The position numbers were made by a program, and so were the translations under genes. Shown one piece after another: positions 1-7,633 of a stretch of 42,364 bases of DNA. The notes beneath the pieces were generated by a model. That model saw only the letters and a program-made list of their open reading frames with translations, had not been told where the DNA came from and ran no database searches. This DNA comes from Hyphomonadaceae bacterium (GTDB lineage: Bacteria; Pseudomonadota; Alphaproteobacteria; Caulobacterales; Hyphomonadaceae). Where the stretch lies: contig CANJIL010000024.1 of assembly GCA_947474455.1 (NCBI GenBank), forward strand, positions 1 through 42,364, in the 5' to 3' direction. Position 1 is the first letter of the stretch. Every line of letters begins with the position of its first letter.

Positions 1-112
1 CGAGGAGGCCGGCCGCCGTGAGGACGTGGCGCCGGTCAATGAACACGGTCTCCGGCGTCATCTCTTCGCGAAGAGATTGGTAGTCGGGGTTGCGGCGGAA
101 CTTCAGCTCCAT
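1..112 (-). CDS. msrP: MsrP (YedY) catalytic subunit, N-terminal fragment
   Basis: Only the first 37 codons are in the window; the gene runs off the left edge. The protein begins MELKFRRNPDY and continues with MTPETVFIDRRHVL, the conserved opening of the periplasmic molybdopterin protein-methionine-sulfoxide reductase MsrP (TPExxFxxRR just before the Tat signal). The ATG is at 112-110, with AAAGGA about seven bases upstream. An upstream in-frame ATG is not supported by a ribosome site. In this family the enzyme repairs oxidised methionine in periplasmic proteins, taking electrons from the haem membrane subunit MsrQ. The Mo-binding cysteine and the rest of the catalytic domain cannot be checked because they lie outside the window. 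Confidence 0.75.
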   Translation of the reverse strand, partial: MELKFRRNPDYQSLREEMTPETVFIDRRHVLTAAGLL

Positions 113-301
113 CTCGCGGTCCTTTCATAAGCGTCGATATGTATACGACAGTCCCCCGTCTGCCGATCAACCATGGGCTTTTGTTTCCGTTCCATGGCCG
201 GCCGGCAACGCGCCTCGCAAGTATACGCCATGACCCGAGCTTATCCTACCACCAGGGTTACGCATGCTAGCCTGCGGATACACCTGATTCGGGAGAAAGC
301 A

Positions 302-724
302 TTGCGATTCCGGGCTTTTCTGACGGTAACAGCGCTGTTCACAGCGAGTTGCGCGACGGAGGCGCCAGACGCGAGACCGTCTACGCCGAAGACCACACAA
401 CAGGCGCTGGCGCAGCTTGCATGCCCGCACCGGATCGCCGAGGTGAATGCCTGGGTCAATCACATGCCGGGCGTGGGCCGCGCGGCGCGCGAACTCAATG
501 TCGACGTTCGCCTGGTGGAGGCGACCGACACGGCGGTGGTGCTCAAATCTTTGGCGTCGACGGGCGACACGCTGATCCTCGAGATACGCACCGCGCCGAC
601 GGCGCCGATCGCCGGCCGCGTCGCCTATCGCGAGCCCGTGCCTGATCCGCTCTACAGGCGCGTCAGCTTCATCTGCAGGGGCGGGGAGATCTTCTCGCTC
701 GACCAGATCGAGCAGGTCTATTGA
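302..724 (+). CDS. small predicted lipoprotein, function unknown
   Basis: The reading frame is open from 173, but the part that looks like a protein starts at the TTG at 302. GGAG lies seven bases upstream, and the product opens with a basic residue pair, a hydrophobic stretch and a cysteine (LTVTALFTASC), typical of a type II lipoprotein signal. An ATG at 230 is in frame but would put about 24 residues without signal character in front of it. The mature part (about 120 residues) has two further cysteines, one in ACPH and one in FICRGG near the C-terminus, which could form a disulfide. I do not recognise the family. It lies divergent from msrP. Confidence 0.6.
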   Translation: MRFRAFLTVTALFTASCATEAPDARPSTPKTTQQALAQLACPHRIAEVNAWVNHMPGVGRAARELNVDVRLVEATDTAVVLKSLASTGDTLILEIRTAPTAPIAGRVAYREPVPDPLYRRVSFICRGGEIFSLDQIEQVY

Positions 725-790
725 GACGCGCAACGCCTTGACCTTTGCAGGGGAGCGGGCGTGATCGGCGCTCCAGCGAAGAAGGGCGCG

Positions 791-985
791 ATGACCCACA
801 GCGTGAGCTATGTGAAGGATGGAGCCACACTCGTGATCAATGCAGAGCAGATTTGCTCCTGCGTGTTCAATAAGGACGGATCGGTGTCGATCAAGTTTGC
901 CAAGGGTGACATCACCATGTTCAGCGACATGAGCGACGGGGAAGAGGGCGCGTTGAAGCACGCTTTGCAGATCTCGCCGGCCTAG
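791..985 (+). CDS. small hypothetical protein (64 aa)
   Basis: ATG at 791 with GAAGGG about five bases before it; an in-frame GTG at 761 would add ten residues without a better ribosome site. The product (MTHSVSYVKDGATLV...) alternates hydrophobic and polar residues in its first 45 positions, suggesting a small beta-sheet fold, followed by an acidic helix (SDGEEGALKHAL). Two close cysteines (ICSC) are the only notable residues. It sits 66 bases after the lipoprotein gene and 85 before ymdB, in the same direction, and may be co-transcribed. No family is recognised. Confidence 0.5.
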   Translation: MTHSVSYVKDGATLVINAEQICSCVFNKDGSVSIKFAKGDITMFSDMSDGEEGALKHALQISPA

Positions 986-1070
986 GAAGCAGACGCCGGA
1001 CTAATTTGCTCCCGGGGCGTTGCTCCTGTAGAGGCTCGGCCATTGGCCGAGCACGCGGCAGGGAGCAGAC

Positions 1071-1907
1071 ATGCGACTGGGTTTCTTCGGCGATGTGGTT
1101 GGCCGTGCGGGTCGCGCAGCCGTCGCCGAGCATCTTCCACGCGTGCGCAAGCAGCTCAAGCTCGACTTCGTCGTGGTCAATGGCGAGAACGCGGCGGGCG
1201 GGTTCGGCATCACCGCGTCCACCGCCGCGGAGATTTTCGACGCCGGCGCCGACTGCATCACGCTCGGCAACCATTCGTGGGACCAGCCGGAGGCGCTGAC
1301 GTTCATCGAGCGTGAGACGCGGCTGCTGCGCCCGTTCAACTATCCGCAGACGCTGAACATACCGGGCCGCGGCGCGCAGCTGTTCACGACGCCGAACGGG
1401 CAGCGCGTATTCGTCATCCAGATCCATGGCAGCGCCTTCATGGAGTCGCTGGATGATCCGATCCAGGGCGTGCAGCGGGCGCTTGATGAGGCGCCGCTGC
1501 GGCAGGTGGCCGATGCGGTGATCGTCGAGATGCATGCGGAGGCGACGGCCGAGAAATATATCATGGGACACTATTGCGACGGGCGGGCGACGGTGGTGAT
1601 CGGCGCGCACACGCATGTGCCGACTGGAGATGCGCAGATCCTCCCCGGGGGAACCGCGTATCAGTCTGACGCTGGCATGTGCGGCGATTACGACAGCGTG
1701 ATCGGCATGAAAAAAGGTCCACTGGTGCAGCGTGCGTCAACGCGACTTCCGACGGAACGCAAGGCGCCGGCCGAGGGACCCGCCACGATGTGCGGCGTAT
1801 TCGTTGAATCGGATGACAATACCGGCTTGGCGTTACGCATCGAACCGATCCGGGTCGGCGGGCGTCTCAGCCAGACCATTCCTTCCCTGGCTGGTGATTC
1901 TGACTAG
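1071..1907 (+). CDS. ymdB: YmdB-family metallophosphoesterase
   Basis: 278-residue dinuclear-metal phosphoesterase of the TIGR00282/YmdB family. The metal motifs are all present in order: GDVVG (D8), NGENAAGG (E39, N40), GNHSWD (N67, H68), the EMHAEAT motif in the middle and GAHTHVPT further on. Characterised members hydrolyse 2',3'-cyclic nucleotides in the cytoplasm and influence stress and biofilm decisions in Gram-positives. Length matches the family. The start has GGGAG nine bases upstream. In alphaproteobacteria this gene often lies near yebC; here yebC is about 5.7 kb downstream, so the usual neighbourhood seems to have been opened by insertions. Family assignment is firm; the physiological role here is inference. 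Confidence 0.9.
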   Translation: MRLGFFGDVVGRAGRAAVAEHLPRVRKQLKLDFVVVNGENAAGGFGITASTAAEIFDAGADCITLGNHSWDQPEALTFIERETRLLRPFNYPQTLNIPGRGAQLFTTPNGQRVFVIQIHGSAFMESLDDPIQGVQRALDEAPLRQVADAVIVEMHAEATAEKYIMGHYCDGRATVVIGAHTHVPTGDAQILPGGTAYQSDAGMCGDYDSVIGMKKGPLVQRASTRLPTERKAPAEGPATMCGVFVESDDNTGLALRIEPIRVGGRLSQTIPSLAGDSD

Positions 1908-2007
1908 TTGATCGCGCGGGCGTTAATTGGCGCCGCGCGCGCGCCGGGCTAGGTCCTCCTTGGATCAATCCCGCCGCACGGGCGCGGATAACTCGGGAGG
2001 ACACCTG

Positions 2008-2775
2008 ATGCGTAAGAATCTCATGATGTCGCTGGCTGTCGTGGCGCTGCTTGGCGTGGCGGCTTGCGAAACAATGTCGGGCGGCGGCGAAACGGCGGTT
2101 ACGGCTTCGTCGGCCAATATCGTGGCGGCCGTTGCGGACCCCGCGCGTCCGCAGGCGGACAAGGATCGCGATGCGAACCGTAAACCCGCCGATATGACGG
2201 CTTTTGGCGAAGTCCGTCCCGGCGACAAGGTGGGCGAACTGGTTCCGGGCGCGGGCTATATGACGCGCGTGCTGTCCAAGTCGGTCGGGCCGTCGGGTCA
2301 CGTCTACCTGATCAACAGCCCGCCGCGTCAGGCGGGCACGCCGCAGGCTTTCCAACCGCTCCTGGATGACAAGGCCAACTATCCGAACCTGTCTTTCGTG
2401 CTGTCAGATTTCAAGACGCTCAGCGTGCCCGAGCCGCTCGACCTGGTGTGGACGTCGCAGAACTATCACGACCTCCACAACCCGGGCCGCAACCTCGACA
2501 TCGTCGCGGTGAACAAGCTGATCTACAATGCGCTTAAGCCCGGCGGGATCTATGTCGTGTTGGATCACCAGACGGCCAAGGGCGTTGAGTTTAGCGCCGA
2601 TCTGCATCGCATCGACGAAGCCAAGGTGAAGTCTGAAGTCGAGGCGGCCGGCTTCAAATATGTCGGCTCGTCGGCGGTTCTGCGCAACCCGGCGGACGAC
2701 GGCACGAAGGCGATCTTCGATACTTCCATCCGCGGCAAGACGGATCAGTTTATCCTGAAGTTCCGGAAGCCGTAG
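2008..2775 (+). CDS. methyltransferase-like lipoprotein
   Basis: The frame opens at 1927, but the ATG at 2008 has GGGAGG eight bases upstream and starts a clean lipoprotein signal (MRKNLMMSLAVVALLGVAAC, lipid cysteine at 20). The mature protein resembles class I SAM-dependent methyltransferases: a glycine-rich motif I (VGELVPGAGYMTRVL), a motif IV-like segment (LDLVWTSQNYHDL) and a post-IV hydrophobic strand (GGIYVVLDH). Secreted versions of this fold occur in several proteobacteria; whether they methylate anything outside the cytoplasm, where SAM is scarce, is unclear. The gene stands alone and is closed by a strong terminator at 2801-2828. Confidence 0.8.
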   Translation: MRKNLMMSLAVVALLGVAACETMSGGGETAVTASSANIVAAVADPARPQADKDRDANRKPADMTAFGEVRPGDKVGELVPGAGYMTRVLSKSVGPSGHVYLINSPPRQAGTPQAFQPLLDDKANYPNLSFVLSDFKTLSVPEPLDLVWTSQNYHDLHNPGRNLDIVAVNKLIYNALKPGGIYVVLDHQTAKGVEFSADLHRIDEAKVKSEVEAAGFKYVGSSAVLRNPADDGTKAIFDTSIRGKTDQFILKFRKP

Positions 2776-2800
2776 GGGTTTTTCGACTGTGAGCTGAGTA

Positions 2801-2828
2801 AGGGGAGGCGCGAGCCTCCCCTTTTTTT
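2801..2828 (+). terminator. intrinsic terminator after methyltransferase-like gene
   Basis: Perfect nine-base-pair stem AGGGGAGGC/GCCTCCCCT with loop GCGA, followed directly by a run of T's (2822-2828). It lies 25 bases after the stop at 2775 and just before the convergent DUF488 gene end at 2838. Confidence 0.9.
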
Positions 2829-2837
2829 GCGGCGTGC

Positions 2838-3293
2838 TTACAGGCCGAACTCGATCTCCCGGCGCTTCATCCCCTTTTCCTCGAGCGTCCCGGCGATGCG
2901 GTGGCGGTGGCGCTTGAGACCGTCGCCGCAGAAGCAGAGGAGGGCGCCGGGTTGGGGGCGGTCGAGTTCCTCGGCTTCGAGGAGGGCGAGCTGGGCTTCG
3001 GGACGCTGGAAACTGGCTTCGTAGATGCGGCGGAATTCGTCCATGCGGCCGGCGCGGTTGGCTTCACGGCCGGCTTTCGGTGTGCCGAGGGCGCGCAGGT
3101 GGATGTAGCCGATGCCTTCCACGTCGAGGCTCGCGGCGAGGAGTTTCTTCGAGAAACCGGCGCGGCGCGAGTTGGCGACATCGCGCGTGTCGATGATGCG
3201 TTTGACCCCGGCGTCCTGGAGCGCGGCGATTAGGCCGGACAGGGTCGTGTGTTCATAGCCGACGGTGAAGAAGGTGGTGCGCGATCTCGCCAT
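2838..3293 (-). CDS. DUF488 family protein
   Basis: 151 residues beginning MARSRTTFFTVGYEHTTL. The TVGYE opening, the segment LIAALQDAGVKRIIDTRDVANSRR and the C-terminal LLCFCGD...CHR-like region (here LLCFCGDGLKRHRHRIA) are the hallmark of DUF488, a small cytoplasmic alpha/beta domain of unknown biochemistry with conserved arginines and cysteines. I chose the ATG at 3293-3291 because it coincides with the conserved N-terminus, although the frame stays open upstream on the minus strand through an unrelated shadow. It lies 40 bases downstream of the secreted-protein gene on the same strand and could share its transcript. Confidence 0.85.
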   Translation of the reverse strand: MARSRTTFFTVGYEHTTLSGLIAALQDAGVKRIIDTRDVANSRRAGFSKKLLAASLDVEGIGYIHLRALGTPKAGREANRAGRMDEFRRIYEASFQRPEAQLALLEAEELDRPQPGALLCFCGDGLKRHRHRIAGTLEEKGMKRREIEFGL

Positions 3294-3333
3294 GGGCGGA
3301 AGATAGGCGCGCGCGGGCGAGCCGTAAGCGTGG

Positions 3334-4308
3334 CTAGTTCGGCTTCGCGTTTTCGGCGGCGGCCGCCTTTTTTCCACCGGCCGCCTTGTCGGATTCGCCG
3401 CCGAGACGGGCGGCGGTGAGAGCGTTGACGATCGCGTAGTTGCCCTCGTGGCAGGCGTATTCGTGGAACTTGTCGGGGCGGCGACGCAGCACGTATTCGG
3501 CGCTCCAGGGCGCAGTGAACAAGGACGAGTCATCGGCCGTGAACTGGTAGAGGATCTCGTCGGCCGCGATGAGCGTGAAGCGTTCGATCGTGCGGCTGCC
3601 TTCGGCGAGCGGAATTGGGCCGCGGTAGACGACGCCGGTGGGATCGGGCGCGGAGATGTGTGTGGTTTCCGCGACCAGCGTGTCGTCTTCCCAGCGCCCT
3701 GCGCAATAGCCACCGCGTGAGCACATGATCTGGGGCGGCTGCGCGCCGGAAAGGTGAATAATGCGGGCGCTATCCGTGTCTTCGGTTGCAATGACGACAG
3801 CGTCCGGCGTCTGCACGACCTGATGCGGGATGACATAGCTGTTGGCCATGATGGGCGGATGGCCGAGGCTCGAGACACAACGCACCCAGGCGGGGCGCTC
3901 TTCCGGATTGTCGAAGCTGTAGTTTTCAAGTTCCTCGATGCGTTCGAGGGTGCTGATGGCGAGGCGCGTGTAGGGCAGGCGGCCATTCCCAGGCTTGCTG
4001 AGCCAGGAGCTGCGGAGCTCGCCGCGGATGTTCAGCAGCTGGTCGGGATCGAAATAGTCATTTTCGGGATCGTAGACGCCGTCGGGACCGGGCCGCTTCA
4101 TCATCTTGATGGCTTCTTCCACAGCGTCGGGTGGGATGACGAGGCGGTTAAACTTGGTGTTGCGCTGGAGCCTGGTGAGCGAGGTGGCGTACCACAGGCC
4201 CTGGAAATCGGGTTTGCCATCCGGCGTGTGGGGGATGGGTTGCGCGAGGGCCGGCGCGCAGGCGAGCAGCGCGATGAGCGCTAGGAAAACCTTGATCCGG
4301 CGGTCCAA
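3334..4308 (-). CDS. secreted protein of unknown function
   Basis: 324 residues with a clear Sec signal peptide (MDRRIKVFLALIALLACAPALAQ, cleavage after ALA-Q). The mature protein starts PIPHTPDGKPDFQGLWYA, an opening shared by a broad family of uncharacterised secreted proteins found in Acidobacteria, Caulobacterales and sphingomonads (the PDGxPDFxGxW pattern). Two cysteines in SLGxxP and CSRGGYC contexts may pair. The C-terminus is a lysine- and alanine-rich tail (KAAGGKKAAAAENAKPN) that is likely unstructured. No catalytic motif is evident. No homologue is nearby. Confidence 0.8.
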   Translation of the reverse strand: MDRRIKVFLALIALLACAPALAQPIPHTPDGKPDFQGLWYATSLTRLQRNTKFNRLVIPPDAVEEAIKMMKRPGPDGVYDPENDYFDPDQLLNIRGELRSSWLSKPGNGRLPYTRLAISTLERIEELENYSFDNPEERPAWVRCVSSLGHPPIMANSYVIPHQVVQTPDAVVIATEDTDSARIIHLSGAQPPQIMCSRGGYCAGRWEDDTLVAETTHISAPDPTGVVYRGPIPLAEGSRTIERFTLIAADEILYQFTADDSSLFTAPWSAEYVLRRRPDKFHEYACHEGNYAIVNALTAARLGGESDKAAGGKKAAAAENAKPN

Positions 4309-4344
4309 CCTGATCCTACCGGTGTCTTACACGGATCGCGCTGC

Positions 4345-4475
4345 GAAGACACGAGTCGTCATTCCCGTCGGAGTCTGAACGGCGAAGAGCGGGAACCTGG
4401 GTGTTTGGATCGTCCGTGCTTGCAAACCCTGAGTGCCGGCTCGCGCTGCGTCCGTCTGGAGTGACGAGCCATGGG
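4345..4475. repeat. dispersed intergenic repeat-like sequence
   Basis: This gap between a gene start at 4308 and a gene end at 4506 holds no credible ORF. It contains GTCATTCCCG (about 4358) and, inverted, GGAGTGACGA (about 4458), plus the 17-mer GGCGAAGAGCGGGAACC at 4381-4397. The same 17-mer occurs on the opposite strand at 11217-11233, in another intergenic hairpin. This pattern fits a dispersed palindromic intergenic repeat family of alphaproteobacteria; the family cannot be named from the window. Confidence 0.5.
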
Positions 4476-4505
4476 TTTGCGCAGGCCTTGGAGCTGCGAC
4501 AAGCG

Positions 4506-5402
4506 TTACGTGCACTCGGGGTTGATGCTCTGGACGTAGTTCTTGATGACGTCGATGTCCTTGGCGGCTTCGGCGCCTTCGAAGCCGGTAAGGCGTTCGT
4601 AGCCGACATCGATGGGGTATTGCTTCAGGTACCAGCTCGCGACTGGCATATAGGACCAGTGCCACTTCTCCTCCTCATAGCCGGTCGGTCGGCCGTCGGG
4701 TCCCTTGGCGGAGTAGACTTGGCAGAAGCCGTATTGCGGGGCGTGCTGGGTGAGCCAGTCGTAGATGCGCTTGCCGTCGCGAGTCGCGAAGTAGCTGTTG
4801 TTGAGATTGTTGATGTCGAAGTCCGTGCCCCAGTGATGGCGCGAGGTGGCTGGCATGGAGGAAAATTCGAGTATCTTGATAGCGCGTGCTGTCGGGTCCG
4901 GCGTCGAGACGTTGAGCGATTTGCCGCCGACCGGTGTCTTTCCGGTCCACTTGTCTTCCCAAATCTTCTTCTGGTCGGAGAAGGAGCGGAAGGCGGAGAC
5001 GGCCTTTAGCTTGTAGCCGTTAGCTGCGGCGTCTTCGGCCATACGCACGAAGGCCTCGACTGCATCCTTGTGACCCCATACGCGGCTGCCGCCGAGGTAT
5101 TTGTCGGGGATGCGCGCGAACTTCGGATCGCTTGCGGGATCGATGTCGCCGATCAGGTATTTGAGCGCGATGTGGTTGCTGGAGGCTGGCGCTTCTTCCG
5201 CAAGCAGAGCGGCTTCGCCGGCGGGAGGCGCTTCGGCCGTCCGCTGGTCCGGTGCGGCGGATTCGCGATAGCCGGTGCTGGTTGCGGGCTCGCTCGCAGG
5301 CGTCGATTGCGATGTAGCAACGATCGCGTTGTTCGCGGCCCCGTCCGTGCAGGCGCCGATCGCCAGCACGGCAAGGGATGCAAACGCGCCGACAAGTTTC
5401 AT
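4506..5402 (-). CDS. M15 (VanY/DacB-type) D-Ala-D-Ala carboxypeptidase, lipoprotein
   Basis: 298-residue zinc peptidase of the M15B family, which trims the terminal D-alanine of peptidoglycan stem peptides. The catalytic set is visible: SRHHWGTDFD (S187, zinc H189 and D196 in the SxHxxGxxxD pattern) and EEKWHW (E245 as base, H248 as third zinc ligand). The start at 5402 has GGAG six bases upstream and opens a lipoprotein signal (VLAIGAC, lipid cysteine 18), placing the enzyme in the periplasm. A low-complexity Ala/Pro/Ser/Glu linker (about 20-75) precedes the domain. The frame is open far upstream to 5810, but that part is antisense to tesB and is a shadow. It stands alone. Confidence 0.88.
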   Translation of the reverse strand: MKLVGAFASLAVLAIGACTDGAANNAIVATSQSTPASEPATSTGYRESAAPDQRTAEAPPAGEAALLAEEAPASSNHIALKYLIGDIDPASDPKFARIPDKYLGGSRVWGHKDAVEAFVRMAEDAAANGYKLKAVSAFRSFSDQKKIWEDKWTGKTPVGGKSLNVSTPDPTARAIKILEFSSMPATSRHHWGTDFDINNLNNSYFATRDGKRIYDWLTQHAPQYGFCQVYSAKGPDGRPTGYEEEKWHWSYMPVASWYLKQYPIDVGYERLTGFEGAEAAKDIDVIKNYVQSINPECT

Positions 5403-5458
5403 TCCGGTCTCCGAGGCTGCAGGGCAATCAAGCATGTTCGCGCGCAGTGATCCATGAT

Positions 5459-5490
5459 TCATGTCGCCACATTCGTGCATGGCGACATGA
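5459..5490. repeat. 11-bp inverted repeat upstream of M15 peptidase
   Basis: TCATGTCGCCA (5459-5469) and TGGCGACATGA (5480-5490) are perfect inverted copies around a ten-base spacer. The site lies 57 bases upstream of the peptidase start and 32 beyond the tesB stop. No T-run follows on either strand, so it is a weak terminator candidate and could instead be an operator for the peptidase gene. Confidence 0.55.
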
Positions 5491-5521
5491 CTTTCAGCAG
5501 CACTGCATGACTGTCGTGACG

Positions 5522-6421
5522 TCAGTTTTTGAACTTCGGTTCGCGCGGGCGCATCAGGCCTTCCTGCGTGACTGAGGCGACGAGCTTTCCGCTCTGCGTG
5601 AAGACTTCGCCTCGGTTGAAGCCGCGCGCACCGGAGGCGGACGGGCTGTCGGTCGCGTAGAGCAGCCACTCGGAGATATCGAAGGGCTCGTGGAACCACA
5701 TGGAGTGGTCGAGGCTCGCCATCTGGACGCCGCCGGTGAACCAGTTGACGCCGTGCGGCTTCGTCGCGGTGTCGAGGATGCCCATGTCGGAGACGTAGGC
5801 GAGCAGGCATTGCTGGAGCGCGAAGTTGTTGGCGTCGACGCGGCCGCGGGCGCGGAGCCAGAGCTGCTTTTTCGCCTCGGTCTTGGCGGGGCTGATGAAC
5901 TGGCGCGGATCGACGGGCTTCAGCTCGAACGGGCGCGGGCGCGAGAACTGCTTCTGGTATTCCTTCGGGATGTGATCCTTTGCCATGGCGCGGAGCTGAT
6001 CCTCGTTGAGGAGATCGTCCGGCTTCTTGGTTTCGGGCATTGACGACTGATGGATGAAGCCGGTCTCGGGCGTCTGAAAGGAGCAGGAGAGGTTGAGGAT
6101 CTGCTCGCCATGCTGGATGGCGACGACGCGGCGGGTGGCGAAGCTCTTGCCGTCTCTTGCTCGATCCACCTCGTAGAGGATCGGGATGGTGGGATCGCCC
6201 GGGCGGATGAAATAGGCGTGCAGGGAATGGCAGACGCGATGCTCGACCGTGCGGTAGGCGGCGACCAGCGCCTGGGCGATGACCTGGCCGCCGAAGACGC
6301 GCTTCATGCCGTCTTCCGGCGAGACGCCCCGGAACATGTTCACCTCGATGCGTTCAAGATCGAGCAGGGCGGTGAGTTCGGCGACATTGTCTTCAATGAA
6401 GGGAGGAGCGGCGTCGGTCAT
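5522..6421 (-). CDS. tesB: acyl-CoA thioesterase II
   Basis: 299 residues, close to E. coli TesB (286), with the double hot-dog layout. The N-terminal half carries VFGGQVIAQAL and the HSLHAYFIRPGDP motif. The C-terminal half carries the LLAYVSDMGIL and MASLDHSMWFHEPFD motifs, which hold the conserved aspartate of the catalytic network, and ends with RGEVFTQSGKLVASVTQEGLMR. The enzyme hydrolyses medium- and long-chain acyl-CoA to free fatty acid and CoA in the cytoplasm. Start at 6421 follows GGGAGG-rich sequence. It is separated from the next upstream gene by 39 bases and may share a transcript with the small membrane-protein genes. Confidence 0.93.
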   Translation of the reverse strand: MTDAAPPFIEDNVAELTALLDLERIEVNMFRGVSPEDGMKRVFGGQVIAQALVAAYRTVEHRVCHSLHAYFIRPGDPTIPILYEVDRARDGKSFATRRVVAIQHGEQILNLSCSFQTPETGFIHQSSMPETKKPDDLLNEDQLRAMAKDHIPKEYQKQFSRPRPFELKPVDPRQFISPAKTEAKKQLWLRARGRVDANNFALQQCLLAYVSDMGILDTATKPHGVNWFTGGVQMASLDHSMWFHEPFDISEWLLYATDSPSASGARGFNRGEVFTQSGKLVASVTQEGLMRPREPKFKN

Positions 6422-6460
6422 GGGTCTTTCCCGGGAGGAGGAGGCCGATTCTCCGCTACA

Positions 6461-6697
6461 CTAGCGAAAGAAGAAGTACCAGATTCCCGTAGCGATGGCC
6501 GCAAGCGCAAGGAGCACGATGATCAGGCCCAGCGGCGATTTGCGCTGGCGCATCGGGGCCGGCGCCCTTGCGTAGGGCGCCTCTGTCGGCGAGTGGGGGC
6601 TTTCGGCGGCGGCGGCGGGTAAGCTGCGGGGGCGCAGCGCGTCCGGGGCCGTGTCTTCCGTGCTGATCTTGGTTTCGTCGGTCGGGTGTTTTGGCAT
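6461..6697 (-). CDS. small single-span membrane protein (78 aa)
   Basis: Starts at ATG 6697 with AGGA six bases upstream. The protein has a polar, proline- and alanine-rich N-terminal 55 residues opening MPKHPTDETKISTED, and one C-terminal membrane span ending in an aromatic-basic tail (ATGIWYFFFR). This is a C-tail-anchored layout with the N-terminus probably in the cytoplasm. Family unknown. The adjacent upstream gene (6760-6987) encodes a clear paralogue sharing PKxPxDETKxxTE at the N-terminus and GxWYxxFR at the C-terminus, so the pair arose by local duplication. Confidence 0.65.
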   Translation of the reverse strand: MPKHPTDETKISTEDTAPDALRPRSLPAAAAESPHSPTEAPYARAPAPMRQRKSPLGLIIVLLALAAIATGIWYFFFR

Positions 6698-6759
6698 CGC
6701 TGGTCCTAGACAGACATGGCCCCCGCGCGTGTCGAGCCGATATGAAGCTAACCGCAACA

Positions 6760-6987
6760 TTATCGGAAGAGTAGGTACCACACGCCAAAGCCGATGCCGC
6801 CCAAAATGGCCAGCGCAGCGACGGCAAGAATGGCGAGCGCACAGCCGCCGCCCTTGGCGTTGGGTCGTCCACCCCCGTAATGCGCCGACATGTTGTGGTC
6901 TTGCTGGTGCGTTCGGCTCTCGTGGCCGCGGGCGTTTTCGCTTTCCTCAGTTCGGAACTTTGTTTCGTCGTCGGGCCCTTTTGGCGC
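6760..6987 (-). pseudogene. paralogous small membrane protein lacking a canonical start
   Basis: In the frame that ends at 6760, codons from 6984 read PKGPDDETKFRTEES and finish with a membrane span and GVWYLLFR, closely matching the 78-aa neighbour (PKHPTDETKISTED...GIWYFFFR). The codon aligned with the neighbour's ATG is GCG (6987-6985), and GGGGGA sits exactly six bases before it, the same spacing as in the intact copy. No ATG, GTG or TTG occurs in frame until ATG 6891, which would give a 43-residue protein (MSAHYGGGR...). An ATG at 6994 is out of frame by one. So the gene has lost its start, uses 6891, or has a one-base error. I label it pseudogene, but a shorter functional product is possible. 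Confidence 0.5.
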
Positions 6988-7031
6988 GGCGCATCCCCCG
7001 CTAGACTCGGCCCGCGCCGGGCAGGGACGAG

Positions 7032-7535
7032 ATGGAATTCGAGAAGGCTTCCGAGGATCTTCTAGCAGAAATCGTGCGGCAGGCCGAGGCCCGGCTTGCA
7101 GTGCAGACGCAATTTGCCCTGGCGGCGGACCAGCGCGCCCTTTCGCTCACCAATCTTTATGGTTCGATGACCGTCGCGCTGATCGCCGGCGCGATCGCGG
7201 CAATCGCAGAAGGCCTTAGGCCGATTGCTATGGCGGCGGCGGGAGCTGGCCTCATGACATTCATCGCGACGGTGCTGGTGGCGCTGGCGACGCGGCCTTC
7301 GGCATTCGCGACTGTTGGAAACGACCCCGCCAACTGGCTGGAGGACATTGCCTCCGGCCGGTCGTTGCATGAGGCCCGGGGCGACACGGCCCGCATCTAT
7401 GAGAACGCCCTAAAGAAGAACCGCGCCCGCATGAAGGGGCAGACGCGGCTGATCAACTCGGCCCTGATCATGCTCTTGCTAGCCGGGCCGGCCGCTGCCG
7501 TCGCCGGCCTGACAGGATATTTCGTGTTTCCCTGA
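7032..7535 (+). CDS. hypothetical membrane protein (three predicted spans)
   Basis: 167 residues. An amphipathic helical N-terminus (about 1-35, MEFEKASEDLLAEIVRQAEARL) is followed by two close membrane spans (about 42-62 and 64-86), a polar loop with RSLHEARGDTARIYENAL (about 100-138) and a last span near the C-terminus (141-165). The hairpin of spans plus a cytoplasmic helical region resembles many small proteins of unknown function. The start has CAGGGA seven bases before it. It is divergent from the small membrane-protein pair, with only about 45 bases between, so any promoters overlap. No family recognised. Confidence 0.65.
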   Translation: MEFEKASEDLLAEIVRQAEARLAVQTQFALAADQRALSLTNLYGSMTVALIAGAIAAIAEGLRPIAMAAAGAGLMTFIATVLVALATRPSAFATVGNDPANWLEDIASGRSLHEARGDTARIYENALKKNRARMKGQTRLINSALIMLLLAGPAAAVAGLTGYFVFP

Positions 7536-7633
7536 AAGCGGAGGTTGTTGGCGGCGGCTTGCCTCGCGCGGGGGCTCTCGCTATTCGGGCTGGCTCTATC
7601 CGACGCTTATGTACGATCAGAAAGAGGCCCGAC

